Shown: positions 26,447 through 37,246 of the stretch, one piece after another
Numbering within the stretch: the first letter of the stretch is position 1
Layout: every line of letters starts with the position of its first letter
From: Gnetum montanum
Lineage: Eukaryota; Streptophyta; Gnetopsida; Gnetales; Gnetaceae
NCBI GenBank assembly: GCA_015680685.1
Contig: MNCI01002855.1
Location: 1 to 64,000 of the forward strand
DNA length: 64,000 nt
Direction: 5' to 3'
Position numbers and translations under genes: made by a program
Notes under the pieces: model-generated
What the model saw: only the letters and a program-made list of their open reading frames with translations
Database searches by the model: none
Told to the model about the DNA's origin: nothing

Positions 26447-26702
26447 TTAAGGGTATGGTTTTGTTGCTTGATTATTTAGGGTGTTATGTGTAGCATGATA
26501 TTTGAAGTGATTAAGGGTGTGGTTTTGTTGCTTGATTATTTAGGGTGTTATGTGTAGCATGATATTTGAAGTGATTAAGGGTGTGGTTTTGTTGCTTGAT
26601 TATTTAGGGTGTTATGTGTAGCATGATATTTGAAGTGATTAAGGGTGTGGTTTTGTTGCTTGATTATTTAGGGTGTTATGTGTAGCATGATATTTGAAGT
26701 GT
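26447..26702 (+). repeat. 64-bp minisatellite, four copies
   Basis: Units begin 'ttaagggt(a/g)tgg' at 26447, 26511, 26575 and 26639, spacing exactly 64. Copies 2-4 are identical by eye and copy 1 differs by one or two bases, so the array is recent. Confidence 0.95.
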
Positions 26703-26904
26703 TGACGGTGTAGATTTCAGATAATATTTTGGTTGAAGTTGATTTTATATAGTTTTACCCAAATGAATCTTCAATTTGTGTTGGGTTTACCATTTCTACA
26801 GTATTTTTTTATTCTGGTTGGATTTCTTTATTTGATTACTCTTCTTCGATTCATGAATCTGTGAATTAACTTTTTGAAATAGTCAATATCTACGGACTCA
26901 TGAA

Positions 26905-27010
26905 TCAACCATGCCCAAAAACAATCACAGTTAGTCATAAAACAACCAATCACATGCCCTAAAACAATCACAGTTAGTCATAAAACAATCAATCACAATT
27001 ATAAAACAAT
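26905..27010 (+). repeat. Short tandem 'acaatcacagttagtcataaa' repeat
   Basis: The 40-50 base phrase containing 'aaacaatcacagttagtcat' occurs twice in tandem (26910 and 26950 regions), followed by AT-rich variants. Confidence 0.7.
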
Positions 27011-27079
27011 ACAATCATGGTAGAAGATGTGCTTATGAATTTATTTAGTCATCATGTTATTACAAGTCATAATTCACCT

Positions 27080-27360
27080 TGTACTTTTTCACTCTATCAA
27101 GATGTGAAATGAAGTTGAAAAGTAGAACACTATCAAGATGTGAAATGAAGTTGAAAAGTAGAAAGAGTCATAATTCACCTTGTACTTTTTCACTCTTCAA
27201 GATGTGAAATGAAGTTGAAAAGTTGAAAGAATCACGGTGGAGAGATGTGATTGTACTTTTTCACTCTTCAAGATGTGAAATGAAGTTGAAAAGTTGAAAG
27301 AATCACGGTGGAGAGATATGATTATAGATTTATATAGTGACAAGTCACAATTCACCTTGT
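27080..27360 (+). repeat. Tandem repeat based on 'caagatgtgaaatgaagttg'
   Basis: The phrase occurs at about 27099, 27129, 27198 and 27268, with spacer 'tcaccttgtactttttcact' in most units. Spacings vary (30, 69, 70), so the array grew by unequal steps. A related phrase heads the array at 27965. Confidence 0.85.
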
Positions 27361-27964
27361 CTTTTTTTAGGAAATCCACTTGTTAATTAGATCTTTTTCC
27401 CTCACACTATCATTATTCTTGGATCTCATGCTTTCAAAAGCAAAAGCAGTTGGAGGGCCTGGCAAATTTTACACTTTTCTATAGATTAAACTAATGTCAA
27501 CATCAATTTTACTTCTCTCTGAATTGTGTACATGGTGGTTACCTTTCCCCTTGTCATTATGAATGTTAAGGTTGCTACCTCTTAGTTTCAGAAGGGAGTT
27601 GTTTCTCTGAGCTATCTTAGATTTGCCAATCAATGGATTTCTTGGGTTGTGTTTAATAATGTGTGGGATGTCTAAAGCAATGCACCATTGCTTGGCTTTG
27701 GGTTTATATCTCATTGCAATTTGCTGTTGGATGTTTTAGTGCACAGTACTTTTCATAGACTTCATAAGATTAATAGGTTGAAATTTCCATCTTATAAGTT
27801 GTATGTCCCTTTTCAACTTTTGCATACCTCATCATGTATTATGTAACAATGTAACAAGGCTTGGCACAAGTAAGCGTCAAAACAATTTTGGATCCCCATC
27901 CTCCAACGTATTTGGAAACTACAGCCTCTCCTTAAAATTAAAGTCTTCTCTGGTGTCCTTTTTC

Positions 27965-28145
27965 CCTATAACAAGATGTGGAATACAAGATGTGGAATAC
28001 AGTTGAAATGCAGAATCTCCTTAAAATTAAAGTCTTCTCTGGTGTCCTTTCCCTATAACAAGATGTGGAATACAAGATGTGGAATACAGTTGAAATGCAG
28101 AATTTCCCTATAACAAGATGTGGAATAAAGTTGAAATGCAGAAAT
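27965..28145 (+). repeat. Tandem repeat based on 'acaagatgtggaatacagtt'
   Basis: Units with 'ataacaagatgtggaataca', 'gttgaaatgcagaat' and 'cttaaaattaaagtcttctc' occur two to three times. The core resembles the 27099-27290 repeat, so both arrays may share an ancestor. Confidence 0.8.
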
Positions 28146-29220
28146 AGTTTATGGATGTGAGTCGAGCATGAGTAAGCCTGGTATTTTGGGCAGCGTGATT
28201 TATGATAACGATGAAAAACAATGCGACGACCTTCCGTGCCGTTGTCGCATGCAGTGAAATTTGACCATGGCATTTTTCAACTTAATATTATAAAATCACC
28301 CACCACACTCTCCCGTACGGTTTTCTTCTTCAAATTCTGCAGCGTTGCCGCGTTGAAAAATCGTGGGCACATTTTTGCATTAACTTGACCAAGTGGCCAT
28401 GGCCATGAAAGTAGGGCTATGGCAGGTAAACAATGCTGTCGATGGTGATATTTCTGTCCAGCACGAGATGCAGATGGCCATAGTCTGCTATAACGGCGGA
28501 AATCCATACCATGTGACGAAGCCCTCAATCGATTTTCCAAACTATGAGGGCGTCGGACCTAAAAAAGAAGTTTTATTAAATATTAAAAAAGAGTGTACAT
28601 CAATCACATTAAGTCATAGAGTTAAAGAGAGATTTTCCAAGTCACAGAGTTAAAGAGAGATTTTCCAAACTATGGCACAGGTGGCATAATTGTTGTTGGG
28701 AAAATTTTGAGGCGCTTGAAAACAAGAAACGGAGAAACGGTGAAAACTCAGAATGATAGTAATGGTTGCTGTTGCGTCAAGCAATGAACCATTACTCCAC
28801 TTGGCCGCGATTTGTTATGATGTGCTTGAAGCCACGTGACCATTTTATTTTAATTTTTAAGTGAAACTAATGGTCGCCCATTTGTCATGGGTTTATATCA
28901 TGGGCATAATGACATGAGCATATAAATCACAATCAGTTTGCAAAGATACAATGCTATGGAGATTTTGGTAAACTAATTTTCATAACCAGCTGCTATGGAG
29001 ATTTTAGTAAACTAATTTCCATAACGCGCTGCATATTATTACTTAACATAAAGGCATTTGCTAGCAGGAGAACTCCTTTTCTGGCTAATTAGGGTATTAA
29101 TGGTTTTCTTTGATTTTATTATGTCTATTTTCTTATGCTTATTTGCATAGTTGTTTCTTTTCTGCGCTTGGGCATTCATCCTGCATACTGCTGTCTAAAA
29201 AACAGCAGGTTAAGTTCTTT
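28146..29220. other. Region between repeats and LOR, no confident gene
   Basis: A GC-richer stretch at 28280-28560 holds open frames on both strands (+ 28393-28653 and - 28277-28540), but neither resembles a known protein and both may be chance. A 41-base direct duplication of 'gctatggagattttggtaaa' type lies at 28952-29033. A small hairpin (CTGCTGT...ACAGCAG) is at about 29190-29210. Confidence 0.4.
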
Positions 29221-29422
29221 TTGCAGAGCATGTGAAGGTTGATGATCCAGCAACAAAAGGCAAACACGGTGCAGGCTTCCCAATCTCATTTATATTCATT
29301 TTTGCTGGCTTTCTCAATCCCATTTATATTGAACAGAGTAGTATGACATTAGAATTGAAATTAAAAGTGAAATTTGAAGTTTAAAGTTTCTTAAGAGTAT
29401 GTTGAACCCAATGCTGGGATTA

Positions 29423-29587
29423 CTACTGCTTTAGCATCTCCTCCGTCAGCACTGCAGCACGTGCCTCTGATTCATCTGTGCTCTTGGTCACCCTGCAGTA
29501 GTAATCCGGGTACTCGCTGTGCTTTATTATGTTCATCAGCTGCACTGTGGCCATGGCCAGCACACAAGCGTTGCCCTTTGAAAAAAC
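29423..29587 (-). pseudogene. Fragment like the N-terminus of chalcone synthase / type III PKS
   Basis: An open stretch of about 54 codons ending in TAG at 29423. It contains VLAMATV, SEYPDYYCRVTKS and LTEEMLKQ, in that order, which correspond to three conserved places in the first 70 residues of chalcone synthase-type enzymes (the VLAIGTA-like, YPDYYFRIT-like and LTEE(I/M)LK segments). About a dozen residues are missing between the second and third, and the stop follows immediately, so it is not functional. No catalytic part is present. The match is from memory of the family. Confidence 0.5.
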
Positions 29588-29677
29588 TTATTTTGATTTT
29601 ATTACATCCATAGACCAAAAATGATCTATTGTATAGAAAGTACACTCATCTCATGAAAAATAAAAATAAATTCAAAA

Positions 29678-31478
29678 TTATTCAGTAACATTGTTGCTTA
29701 TTTCCAGTTCATTGTTGCTCATTTCCAGTTCTGTGTTTGCTCTCTCCATTCCCTGCCTTGCATCTTTCACAGTATCTTTGTAGATTTCATATATGATAGC
29801 AGCTATAGATGTTATGAAAGCATAGTCTACATTTTCTTGCAGGTGGATGTCCATTGCATCTATATCTCCGTTTGAGCCAGTTTGCATATTCATCTGTTGA
29901 AGTTGAAAATGATAATTACAGTCATTAGCGAAATCAACTTAAAAAAATTATAGAGTTGCAAGCAGTGCCTCACTTCCACTTATGAAAAGCTAAACATATC
30001 AATCTTTGTTCTATTAAATTTTGTTATATAAGCACTTAATATATTACATTTAAAATTTGGCTAATACTTTAGGGAGTTTTGGAAAACTCAATATTTTATG
30101 ATATACTTTTTATTTTTTTATTTTTTAGGTATTAGTGGAACCTTAGCCCAACTTCTAAGCGAAAAAAAGTTGATTTAGTCCGAATGTTACAAAGATGCTT
30201 TTAAGATGTACCTTTTTACTGTCCAATAGACGCAAAAGGTATACAGAATTTATAAAATATGAATTTCATTTTCAATGTCATTACAACGAATTAGCAGAAC
30301 AGAAATTACAATTACAATTCTATGAGCTATACATTCCGATACAATTACAACCCCATGCTCTTACCATTATAAGTTCCGGAACTTAATTATAATAAAGTTA
30401 TAGTTCCAACTATAATTAATTAATTATAATGAATGAAAAGAGGAAATGTAACATGATTTTTTTTTTTGGGTTTGCTTGGGAGTTTTTTAGATGGGTAAAA
30501 TGATACAGTGAAGTTGCGGGTGGATTGTTAATCATGTGCTTACGGATCTTTACGCTATTTCTCTGTTTCAAAACAAAATTTAATATTCAAAGATTGGCTG
30601 AATTCTATTCTAAGGATTTGGAGGTAATAAGACTGTACTCTGTGTAATTCTGTGTAATTTATATATATATAAAAAAAAAAAACCTTTTTTCGTTTCAAAT
30701 CTAAATTTGGTACCTGGATGGCTAAATACAGAGAAATTAACCAACCTCTGCAAAGATTGTATCACTGGAAGTGAACTGGAAGGTTCCCCGCTTCAAACAA
30801 GCAACTCTAACATTGGGATGTGAATCATCATGAGGGCCACCACCCAGAAATACGTCAACAATTGGCCTCTCATGCTTAGATGAGTACGTTACAAATGACA
30901 CATCATCTGAACTACTTTTTAATAATGATCTCTCTGCTTTCCCTTTGATTCCCAGCCATGATTCCTTGCCAAATGCCTGCATAATTCTATTTAATAAGTA
31001 AGAGGCAAAAAGTAGCCATTCAAAACAGACAAATTAAGAAAAAAGGTTTATTTTCTGGAGCTTCAATACTAAATAAAAAGGATCTCTTGAAGCCTCAATA
31101 ATAATAATTTCAGCAAGCAGGCCCAAGAGGGTCCATGAATGGGCGAAAACCAAGCTTACTCTTTTTAAGTGGTTGCCCTTAACCTTAAAAATTAAGTAAA
31201 CACAGTATACTTAATAACATGCCATCTAGGAAAAAGATTTGTATTAGGAAAAAGATTTGTATTAGTACCTTCTCCGCTTTGACAGTAAAGATAGGATAGT
31301 TTGACACATCACTGATTATGGTGCGGCGATGAAAGGAGGTGGTACTGCTTGAAATATCAAGAAGAAACTTATTGTTTGCATTGTCGATGGCACTGAATCC
31401 TCCTCCTTTTTTCTTCAACAATGTTACGACAATCGGTGTTGCGCTGCAAAACCTTTCTCCGGAAACTTGACCTTCCTG
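29678..31478 (-). CDS. LURP-one-related (LOR, DUF567) protein, three visible exons
   Basis: LOR proteins have a tubby-like beta-barrel fold; some are needed for plant defence, and the biochemical role is unclear. Exons on the - strand: about 31475-31269, 30976-30746, 29893-29678 (stop included), all phase 0, with donors GTACTA and GTTGGT and acceptors TGCAG and CAACAG. Exon 1 has FHRRTIISDVSNYPIFTVK, matching the 'hdrRvllDaaGnPi' strand pair; exon 2 has ESWLGIKG and RPIVDVFLGGG, then TIFAE; exon 3 has ENVDYAFITSIAAIIYEI, the diagnostic C-terminal NVDYAF helix. The visible length of about 217 residues fits the family. The 5' end is open: an in-frame TAA lies at 31481-31479 and the nearest ATG (31500) is out of frame, so either a short upstream exon joins at CTAACAG (acceptor before 31475) or the gene has a frameshift and is decaying. 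Confidence 0.8.
31110..31190. mobile_element. Fragment of fold-back/SINE-like repeat in LOR intron 1
   Basis: 'gagggtccatgaatgggcg' and 'ctttttaagtggttgccctt' resemble the arms of the fold-back elements at 18439 and 19905 ('gagggtttgtggatgagtg', 'gagtggttgtac'). Confidence 0.4.
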
Positions 31479-31534
31479 TTAGTGGCTTCAAGATTGTCAT
31501 AATGATATACTTTAGTGGTGGAGTCTTATCTTTG

Positions 31535-31710
31535 GTTTTTCTTTTCATTCAAAGAGATTCTTTGAGGGACCCATGACAAACACTGTTTTTTCTTCCCATT
31601 CAAAAAGATTTTTTGAGGGACCTTTAATCATGACAACACACTCTGTTTTTTCCTTTTGTTTTTTTGTTTTTTCCTTTTGTTTTTTCTTCCCACTCACAGA
31701 TTCTTTGAGG
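31535..31710 (+). repeat. Three-copy repeat upstream of LOR
   Basis: 'cattcaaagagattctttgagggacc' type units occur at about 31547, 31598 and 31690, separated by T-rich 'ctgttttttc' runs. If LOR has an upstream exon or promoter it lies in or beyond this repeat. Confidence 0.75.
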
Positions 31711-31849
31711 GACCATAGGAACCTGGCCCTAAGACTTCACTTGGCAGCTACCTTAAAAAAGGAGATGAAGCATAGAAGAATGAACATGGAACCTTTAGTT
31801 AATGTCATGGATAATGAAAGATATGATAGTCTCTGAAAATCAAAGTCGC

Positions 31850-32428
31850 CATGCAGGAGTTTGGGCGGGCTTGCTTTTGAGGACTCTACCAGTACTGTCC
31901 ATCAATGTTTATCCATGAGTGGCGCACTATTTGTGTATGTTTTTGAACACATTCACATGTATTTACATTGCAGCTATGTGGTTGAGGCAAAAATACAATA
32001 TTACTGCAAACAATTTGTATGATTCTTTTTTATATATCCAATGGTGATGATTAGTCACTTTGTTGAGTTAATTTTGGTTTTCCGTAATATGAATGTATTG
32101 GCTAATAGATCCTATGAGTCTACTAACTTAATAAGATCTTAGTTCAATTTCATAAATAGATTTCTTGCCATGTTTATTTTTTACAGATTCATGGGTGTTC
32201 TATAGTGCATTGGTTAAGATTTTTTTTTTTTACAAGGGAGCTTGCGATTGGATACCTCTATTCCTTACCATGATACATGGACTCCTATCCCTTCCCAATC
32301 ACAAGTTAGAAGGGCATAAAAAACAATATTTCTTTAACGCCAATAAATTAGTGGGATTTTATTAAACAAAATTGTAAAATAGAAATATAAATTATAAGGC
32401 TAATAAGTTTTTTAAAAAATCATATAAT
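31850..32428. other. Intergenic, no gene seen
   Basis: AT-rich sequence without coding signal; short open frames here have no recognisable content. Confidence 0.5.
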
Positions 32429-32895
32429 AGGGATGGGTTCTTACAAGATTGGAAGTCCAAGTCAACCCATGTTCTTACCCTTGAGGGTATTGATCCTAGT
32501 CTAAATTGACCCTATTTTGAGATGATGTTCTTATCCTCAAGAGTAACTTGGCAAACTGGACAAAGTTTTAAACAAGCCATGCTAATCGCCAAGGTAGAAA
32601 CCATTGGTAGGGATGAGTTCTTATAGGACTAGTAGACTACTTTGTTGTTTATCCTAAAAAGCGCCAAAAGTCCAAGCTAGACCGATGTTCTTATCCTTGA
32701 GGGTACTGATTGTAGTTTATCTTAGAAAATGCCAGATAGGACAAAGTTTTAAACAAAACAACCTAACCACCAAGGTAGAAACTACTAGTAGGGATCGGTT
32801 CTTATAGGACTAGTAGACCAATTTATTATTGATCTTAAAAAGCACCAGAAGTCCAAGCTAGATCAATGTTCTTATCCTCAGGAGTACCTTGGCTA
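32429..32895 (+). repeat. ~180-bp tandem repeat, about 2.6 copies
   Basis: Units start 'ggatgggttctta' at 32432, 'ggatgagttctta' at 32609 and 'ggatcggttctta' at 32793. Each contains 'gtccaag(c/t)', 'gatgttcttatcct(t/c)(g/a)', 'ggacaaagttttaaac' and 'ccaaggtagaaac'. Confidence 0.85.
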
Positions 32896-33399
32896 CTCTC
32901 ATTCTTTGATGGCAGAAAGAAAATTATGGTAAAAATAAGCACTATAGGAAGTCTAGCTTTGCAACACTAGCAATTTTTAGCATAGAACATTTGTTGAGGA
33001 AATGTAGAATGGTAGAGACCTATTACAAATCCTTGTATATTATTGAAGTTTTATTAGGTAATAAACTTAAAATATCAAACATTACATTTGTATTATTAAA
33101 ATTAAATATCGAGACACAACAAAGTAGCCAACTAATAGTGGATTTAACAAGAAAAAATTGTATGTTCTTTTTGTTACAATATTATGTTTTTGTCTCAAAT
33201 TTTCAATGTAAAGGTGATTAAGAAAAACATGTTGCTCATCTTCATGATCTTTTAACCCACAGAATCTATATTTACATTCTTCTCTAGAAACTTACATTTA
33301 TCTTTTACTTTCTATTTTAAGATAATGTGAATTCAAACAAAGTTTGCTAATGAAAATGCAACATCTTATTAGAAGTATAATGAGCTCTTGAATTTAACT

Positions 33400-34720
33400 A
33401 ATTACCTTTTATGCATTCTAATTTTTGTGGTTTGGGTTACTTTGGATCTCCTCTATTAAGATATCCCAAGTCTTCAAGCATTGCATCTCTTAAAAATACC
33501 ATCCATGCTTTTTTGGACCTTCAAGAACTATTGTTTAAAATTTGTTTTGTTTTGTTTTGGATAATTTCTTAGTATAAGCAATGAATTAACAAATAGCTTC
33601 TACTTCTAAAGGAAGTAAATTACACTAACAAAATCATGGAATAAGGTGTTGGAACTTTAACCTTTAATTCATCAAGTAAAAAAATATCTTATGTACTCTT
33701 TCACTAGCCTTCCAATTTTTTGTACTAAGACCTTGTCCCCAAACTATGCATCTATATAACATAATAGGATAAATGATTAGTTGAAAGATTTGTTTTCTGA
33801 CCTTCCAAGCTTAAACTATTTGTAGGAAAACATGCCTTCTTGGTGGATCGAATGTTGTTTTCTTCTAAAATGAGGGCCGAAGGAGCATGAAGATCCTTAT
33901 GAGTTTCATGCTATCTTAACCATCATCAAAGAACCACATGACCTTGATTGCTTGTAAACCTCTGCACAAGGATATGTAGGCTTACTGGGGAAGTTTTGCA
34001 CCTTTAGCTCAAGCCATTGCCCCACTATATAGAGTGGAGCTTAGGGCTAGTTTGCATAACCTAGGATCAGTCTTCATGAGGTGTCATGGTGTTTGGGTTT
34101 GGGGTCATGTTGTATGTTGGTGTGTCATACGTGTGTGTATATGTTTTTCCTAGGTCTTTATGTTTGCACATTGCCTAAAGCATTCTCACCATGTTTCTAA
34201 AAATCTTCTAATAAGTGCCATGACTCTATTGTGCTTGCAAGCATTGTGAACATTAAGGGATGGTTCACCTTGAGTCCACTCTCCTTTCATAGCTAATTTG
34301 GGACTCTTGGATGGTGTTGTGCAATGCTTTTCAAGGGTAGTGTCATAACACTCCTAATGCCTTACATTTATTTTTAATTACATAGATAACTTTTATCCCT
34401 CCTGCTATTCTTTTTTTAATGCATCTTAATTATTCACTTATTGAAGATTCAAGTCTCTAAAAAAGTCCACATTTTGTATATTTCGATCATTAATTTTAAA
34501 ATTATACTATGTGTTTCTTATGTCCCATATCATCATTTTAGTTTTCTATACATCAATATGCAAACCAAAAGAAATACAAAATTATTCTAAAATTTGTAGC
34601 ATATTAAATATACCTTTCTCAAAAGTAGATATTAAAGTAGCGTCATCTACATAAAGAAGTAGGTGCATTGCTTGGGAACCTAGTTTTACCACATGTCTAT
34701 GTTGTACCCACTTTGGCTTT
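33400..34720 (-). pseudogene. Decayed LINE (non-LTR retrotransposon) reverse transcriptase
   Basis: On the - strand, 34690-34480 gives LLLYVDDATLISTFEKG followed by a Phe-Cys...Phe-Gly-Leu-His...Asp...Lys-Thr-Lys pattern, the form of LINE reverse transcriptase around the catalytic DD. Further along (33830-33690) QLIIYPIMLY and a Cys-Val-Trp-Gly phrase fit the region downstream of the active site. Stops and frameshifts are many. Between them, 33850-34380 looks like a separate insertion that I cannot name. No endonuclease or poly(A) tail is identified. Confidence 0.65.
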
Positions 34721-34759
34721 TCTACAAGTTAGAGTTCTAAATACACTTAACATCTTCAG

Positions 34760-36692
34760 TAGCACAAGTTTAGCTAAAAAGCCTTGATTATGATAACCCG
34801 CATTGTCACCGGTGTCATTATTAGGCATCATTTCTAGAATATTCGAAATTTAAAGTCCTAAGTAATCCATGATATCATTTTTGGTTACTTGTCTTTAGGC
34901 TCCAATTTCGACATGCAACATCCTCTTTTGTGTTGATTCTGACTTGCAATTTCAACATTGATCTTACTTCATGTCATTTTTCAACACTTTTAGTTTTGAT
35001 GTTGTTCTACCTTTTGATATCAAGCATTACTCTTTTGCATCGACTTCAACTTCATATGTCATTTCTTCTATTTTAGAAGTTTTTGTGGTTCCTAATTCAC
35101 AATTCCTTCATGATCTATGAGGCATTTTTGACCTATAAATAGGAGCACATTCCCAATGAAGAAGGGGTTGGACATCTCAAAAAGAAAGAGAATATTAGAC
35201 AACATCGTTCTTAGCAATAGTATCTTTTTAATCATCAAAATGTCTAAGCACTTCTAACCATTTCCAAAGCATTTGATCTTCCTTTTGTCTTTCTCTATTC
35301 GCACATATTATATTTGCATCATGTTATCCTCCTAACTCATGCTGATTTTATTTGGATCTAGATCCACACATCAATCCAATTCAACACTTTTCCTATCTCG
35401 CCAGTTTCACCTCTACAATAGCTTTGTCTCTTGAGTGAGATTTTTCATTAAGCATATATATCAAAGAGAAATAGGGTAACAAAGCTCCTCATCTTTTGTC
35501 TCTAATCCTCAATTTAATCTCTAGGATTTCTGTTGCTCTTTTCTAGGTTCTTCCTTGGTTACTTTATTTGTTCTCTTATAGAATTTGTTTACATCATGCT
35601 TTGTAACATTTGATTTAGTAATAAAATTTATTTAAATAGTTCCTAGATCTAGTATTTGTTATGCTATAGATTTTATTGTACCTTATCTTTCTTGCATTGA
35701 TTCTGGTTTGATTTGCTCTTCTCTTTTGAGATTCTTGTCTTGTGCATGAAATAAGAATAGCCTACCTACATCTACATCTAAATTCCTAACAAATGTTTAC
35801 GTTGCATTACTGTCATCTTTGCAATTTAAAAATATTTATATCTTCAATTTGTATTTCACACAAATATAACTTAGGTTATTAGTTTATTAATGACCTAGAA
35901 GTGCCCTTTCAATTTGAGAATATGTTTTTAGATCGTTTGGTGGCCACAAAATTCCTAGCTCATTTTGTACAAGGTTGTTGTGAACTCAATTATGATAATT
36001 TTCACCACAACATTTTTTTGGCACTATAAGAAGGATCGATTTGATAGAAACTAGGCTTTGTTTCTATAGAATTTGGCAACTAATATGCTTAAGTCATTTT
36101 CTATGTCTTTTGTCATAACTTTTGATATCATGTTAATAATTCCTATTAAAATGGTGTTTTATCATAACTTGTTTATTTTGACATTTCTTTCTATCCTTAG
36201 ATCTTTTCTTTTTTAGGAAATCAAAGCATTGGTAACAACCCATACGTATTTATGATTATGAGCAAATCATTTCATGTCATGACATCATCATCAAGCACTA
36301 ATTTCTTTACACTTGATATAAGGTGAAACTAGAGATTCCTTGAAGAATTGAGCTAGAGAAACTATAAGATAGCTTGTGCTAAAAGGAAACTTGGTTATGT
36401 GTATTCCCTAGAAATGTTGAAAATGATGTTGTAATATGAAAGTACTAATAACTTGCTATCTTTTCTACTTGATCAAAACAATCCTATGAAGCCTAATTTT
36501 AGTAAAGCAAAAGAAGTTGTTGAGTTTATTATGGAATAAGAAACAATACATTAGGAGATTTACTTAAAAATAGATGAAGCTAGGATGAAGGCCATCCTAG
36601 ACCAACCTCTTAATCCCAACATCATTGTTAGGGGAAAAAGAGGAAGCATAGCCTTATAGTTTGACATTCATTTGAATGAGGAAGATGAAAAA
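34760..36692. other. Unassigned repeat-like sequence, LTR-like promoter patch
   Basis: No coding region is recognised. A TATAAATAG at about 35137-35145 followed by 'gagcacattcccaatgaag' looks like an LTR promoter, and T-rich sequence follows, but no matching second LTR is in the window. 36280-36680 is an A-rich, Lys/Glu-coding stretch with stops. Confidence 0.35.
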
Positions 36693-37090
36693 TGTAACAT
36701 CTTGCCCTAGCTAGGGTAGGGTGGTGCATAGGATCACTAGTAATCTTACAATGAAAGCATGATAAACTAAAAACTAATGATGTGTAGAGATGCGTTATAT
36801 TAAGGAAGGTCAAACTGCACAACAAACCATGCCAACCCAAAAACTAAACATACATGTCGATTTATAAAACTACATGTCTCTATAGAATCCAATAATCTCC
36901 ACTACTCTTATATGATACAAAAGTACATAAACATCAGCATATATTTAGAAGAGTGCAAAGAGTTTCATACAAATACATTAACCAACCATTGAAGATTCTT
37001 CCCTTCTCTACTCTCTCCCTCCATGCTCGTTTGTGCTCTTACAACTTCCACTTGTAATTAAACAAAGTCTGTATAAAACTGAATGGGAAG
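36693..37090 (-). mobile_element. Chromovirus-like LTR, left copy (3' LTR)
   Basis: Begins TGTAACATCTTGCCCTAGCT, and its first about 220 bases match 42793-43032 ('ggatcactagtaatcttaca', 'gatgtgtagagatgcgttat', 'aactgcacaacaaaccatgc'). The internal domain is to its right, so for this - strand element it is the 3' LTR. Its right end is estimated; only the matched part is certain. Confidence 0.7.
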
Positions 37091-37195
37091 CCTTTACACT
37101 TCCCCTAGTAGATAGTTGACAAGTACTGCACAGGAGGAGAGGAGTGGGGTACAAGGCAACCTACAACAACTATTAGTCTTGCACATGCGTAAAAC

Positions 37196-37212
37196 AACAC
37201 ACACACACACAC

Positions 37213-37246
<34 letters not shown>
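37196..37246 (+). repeat. (CA)n microsatellite
   Basis: About 25 CA units with one CG interruption, inside the 3' end of the chromovirus-like pol where the chromodomain would be expected. Confidence 0.95.

Noticed and set aside
28277-28653. Overlapping open frames on both strands in GC-richer DNA
   Set aside because: No family resemblance, no splice-supported extension and no second copy; left as unassigned.
29227-29290. Short open stretch after TTTTTGCAG with AEHVKVDDPATKGKHGAG
   Set aside because: Looked like an exon after an acceptor, but too short and without a family match or a partner exon.
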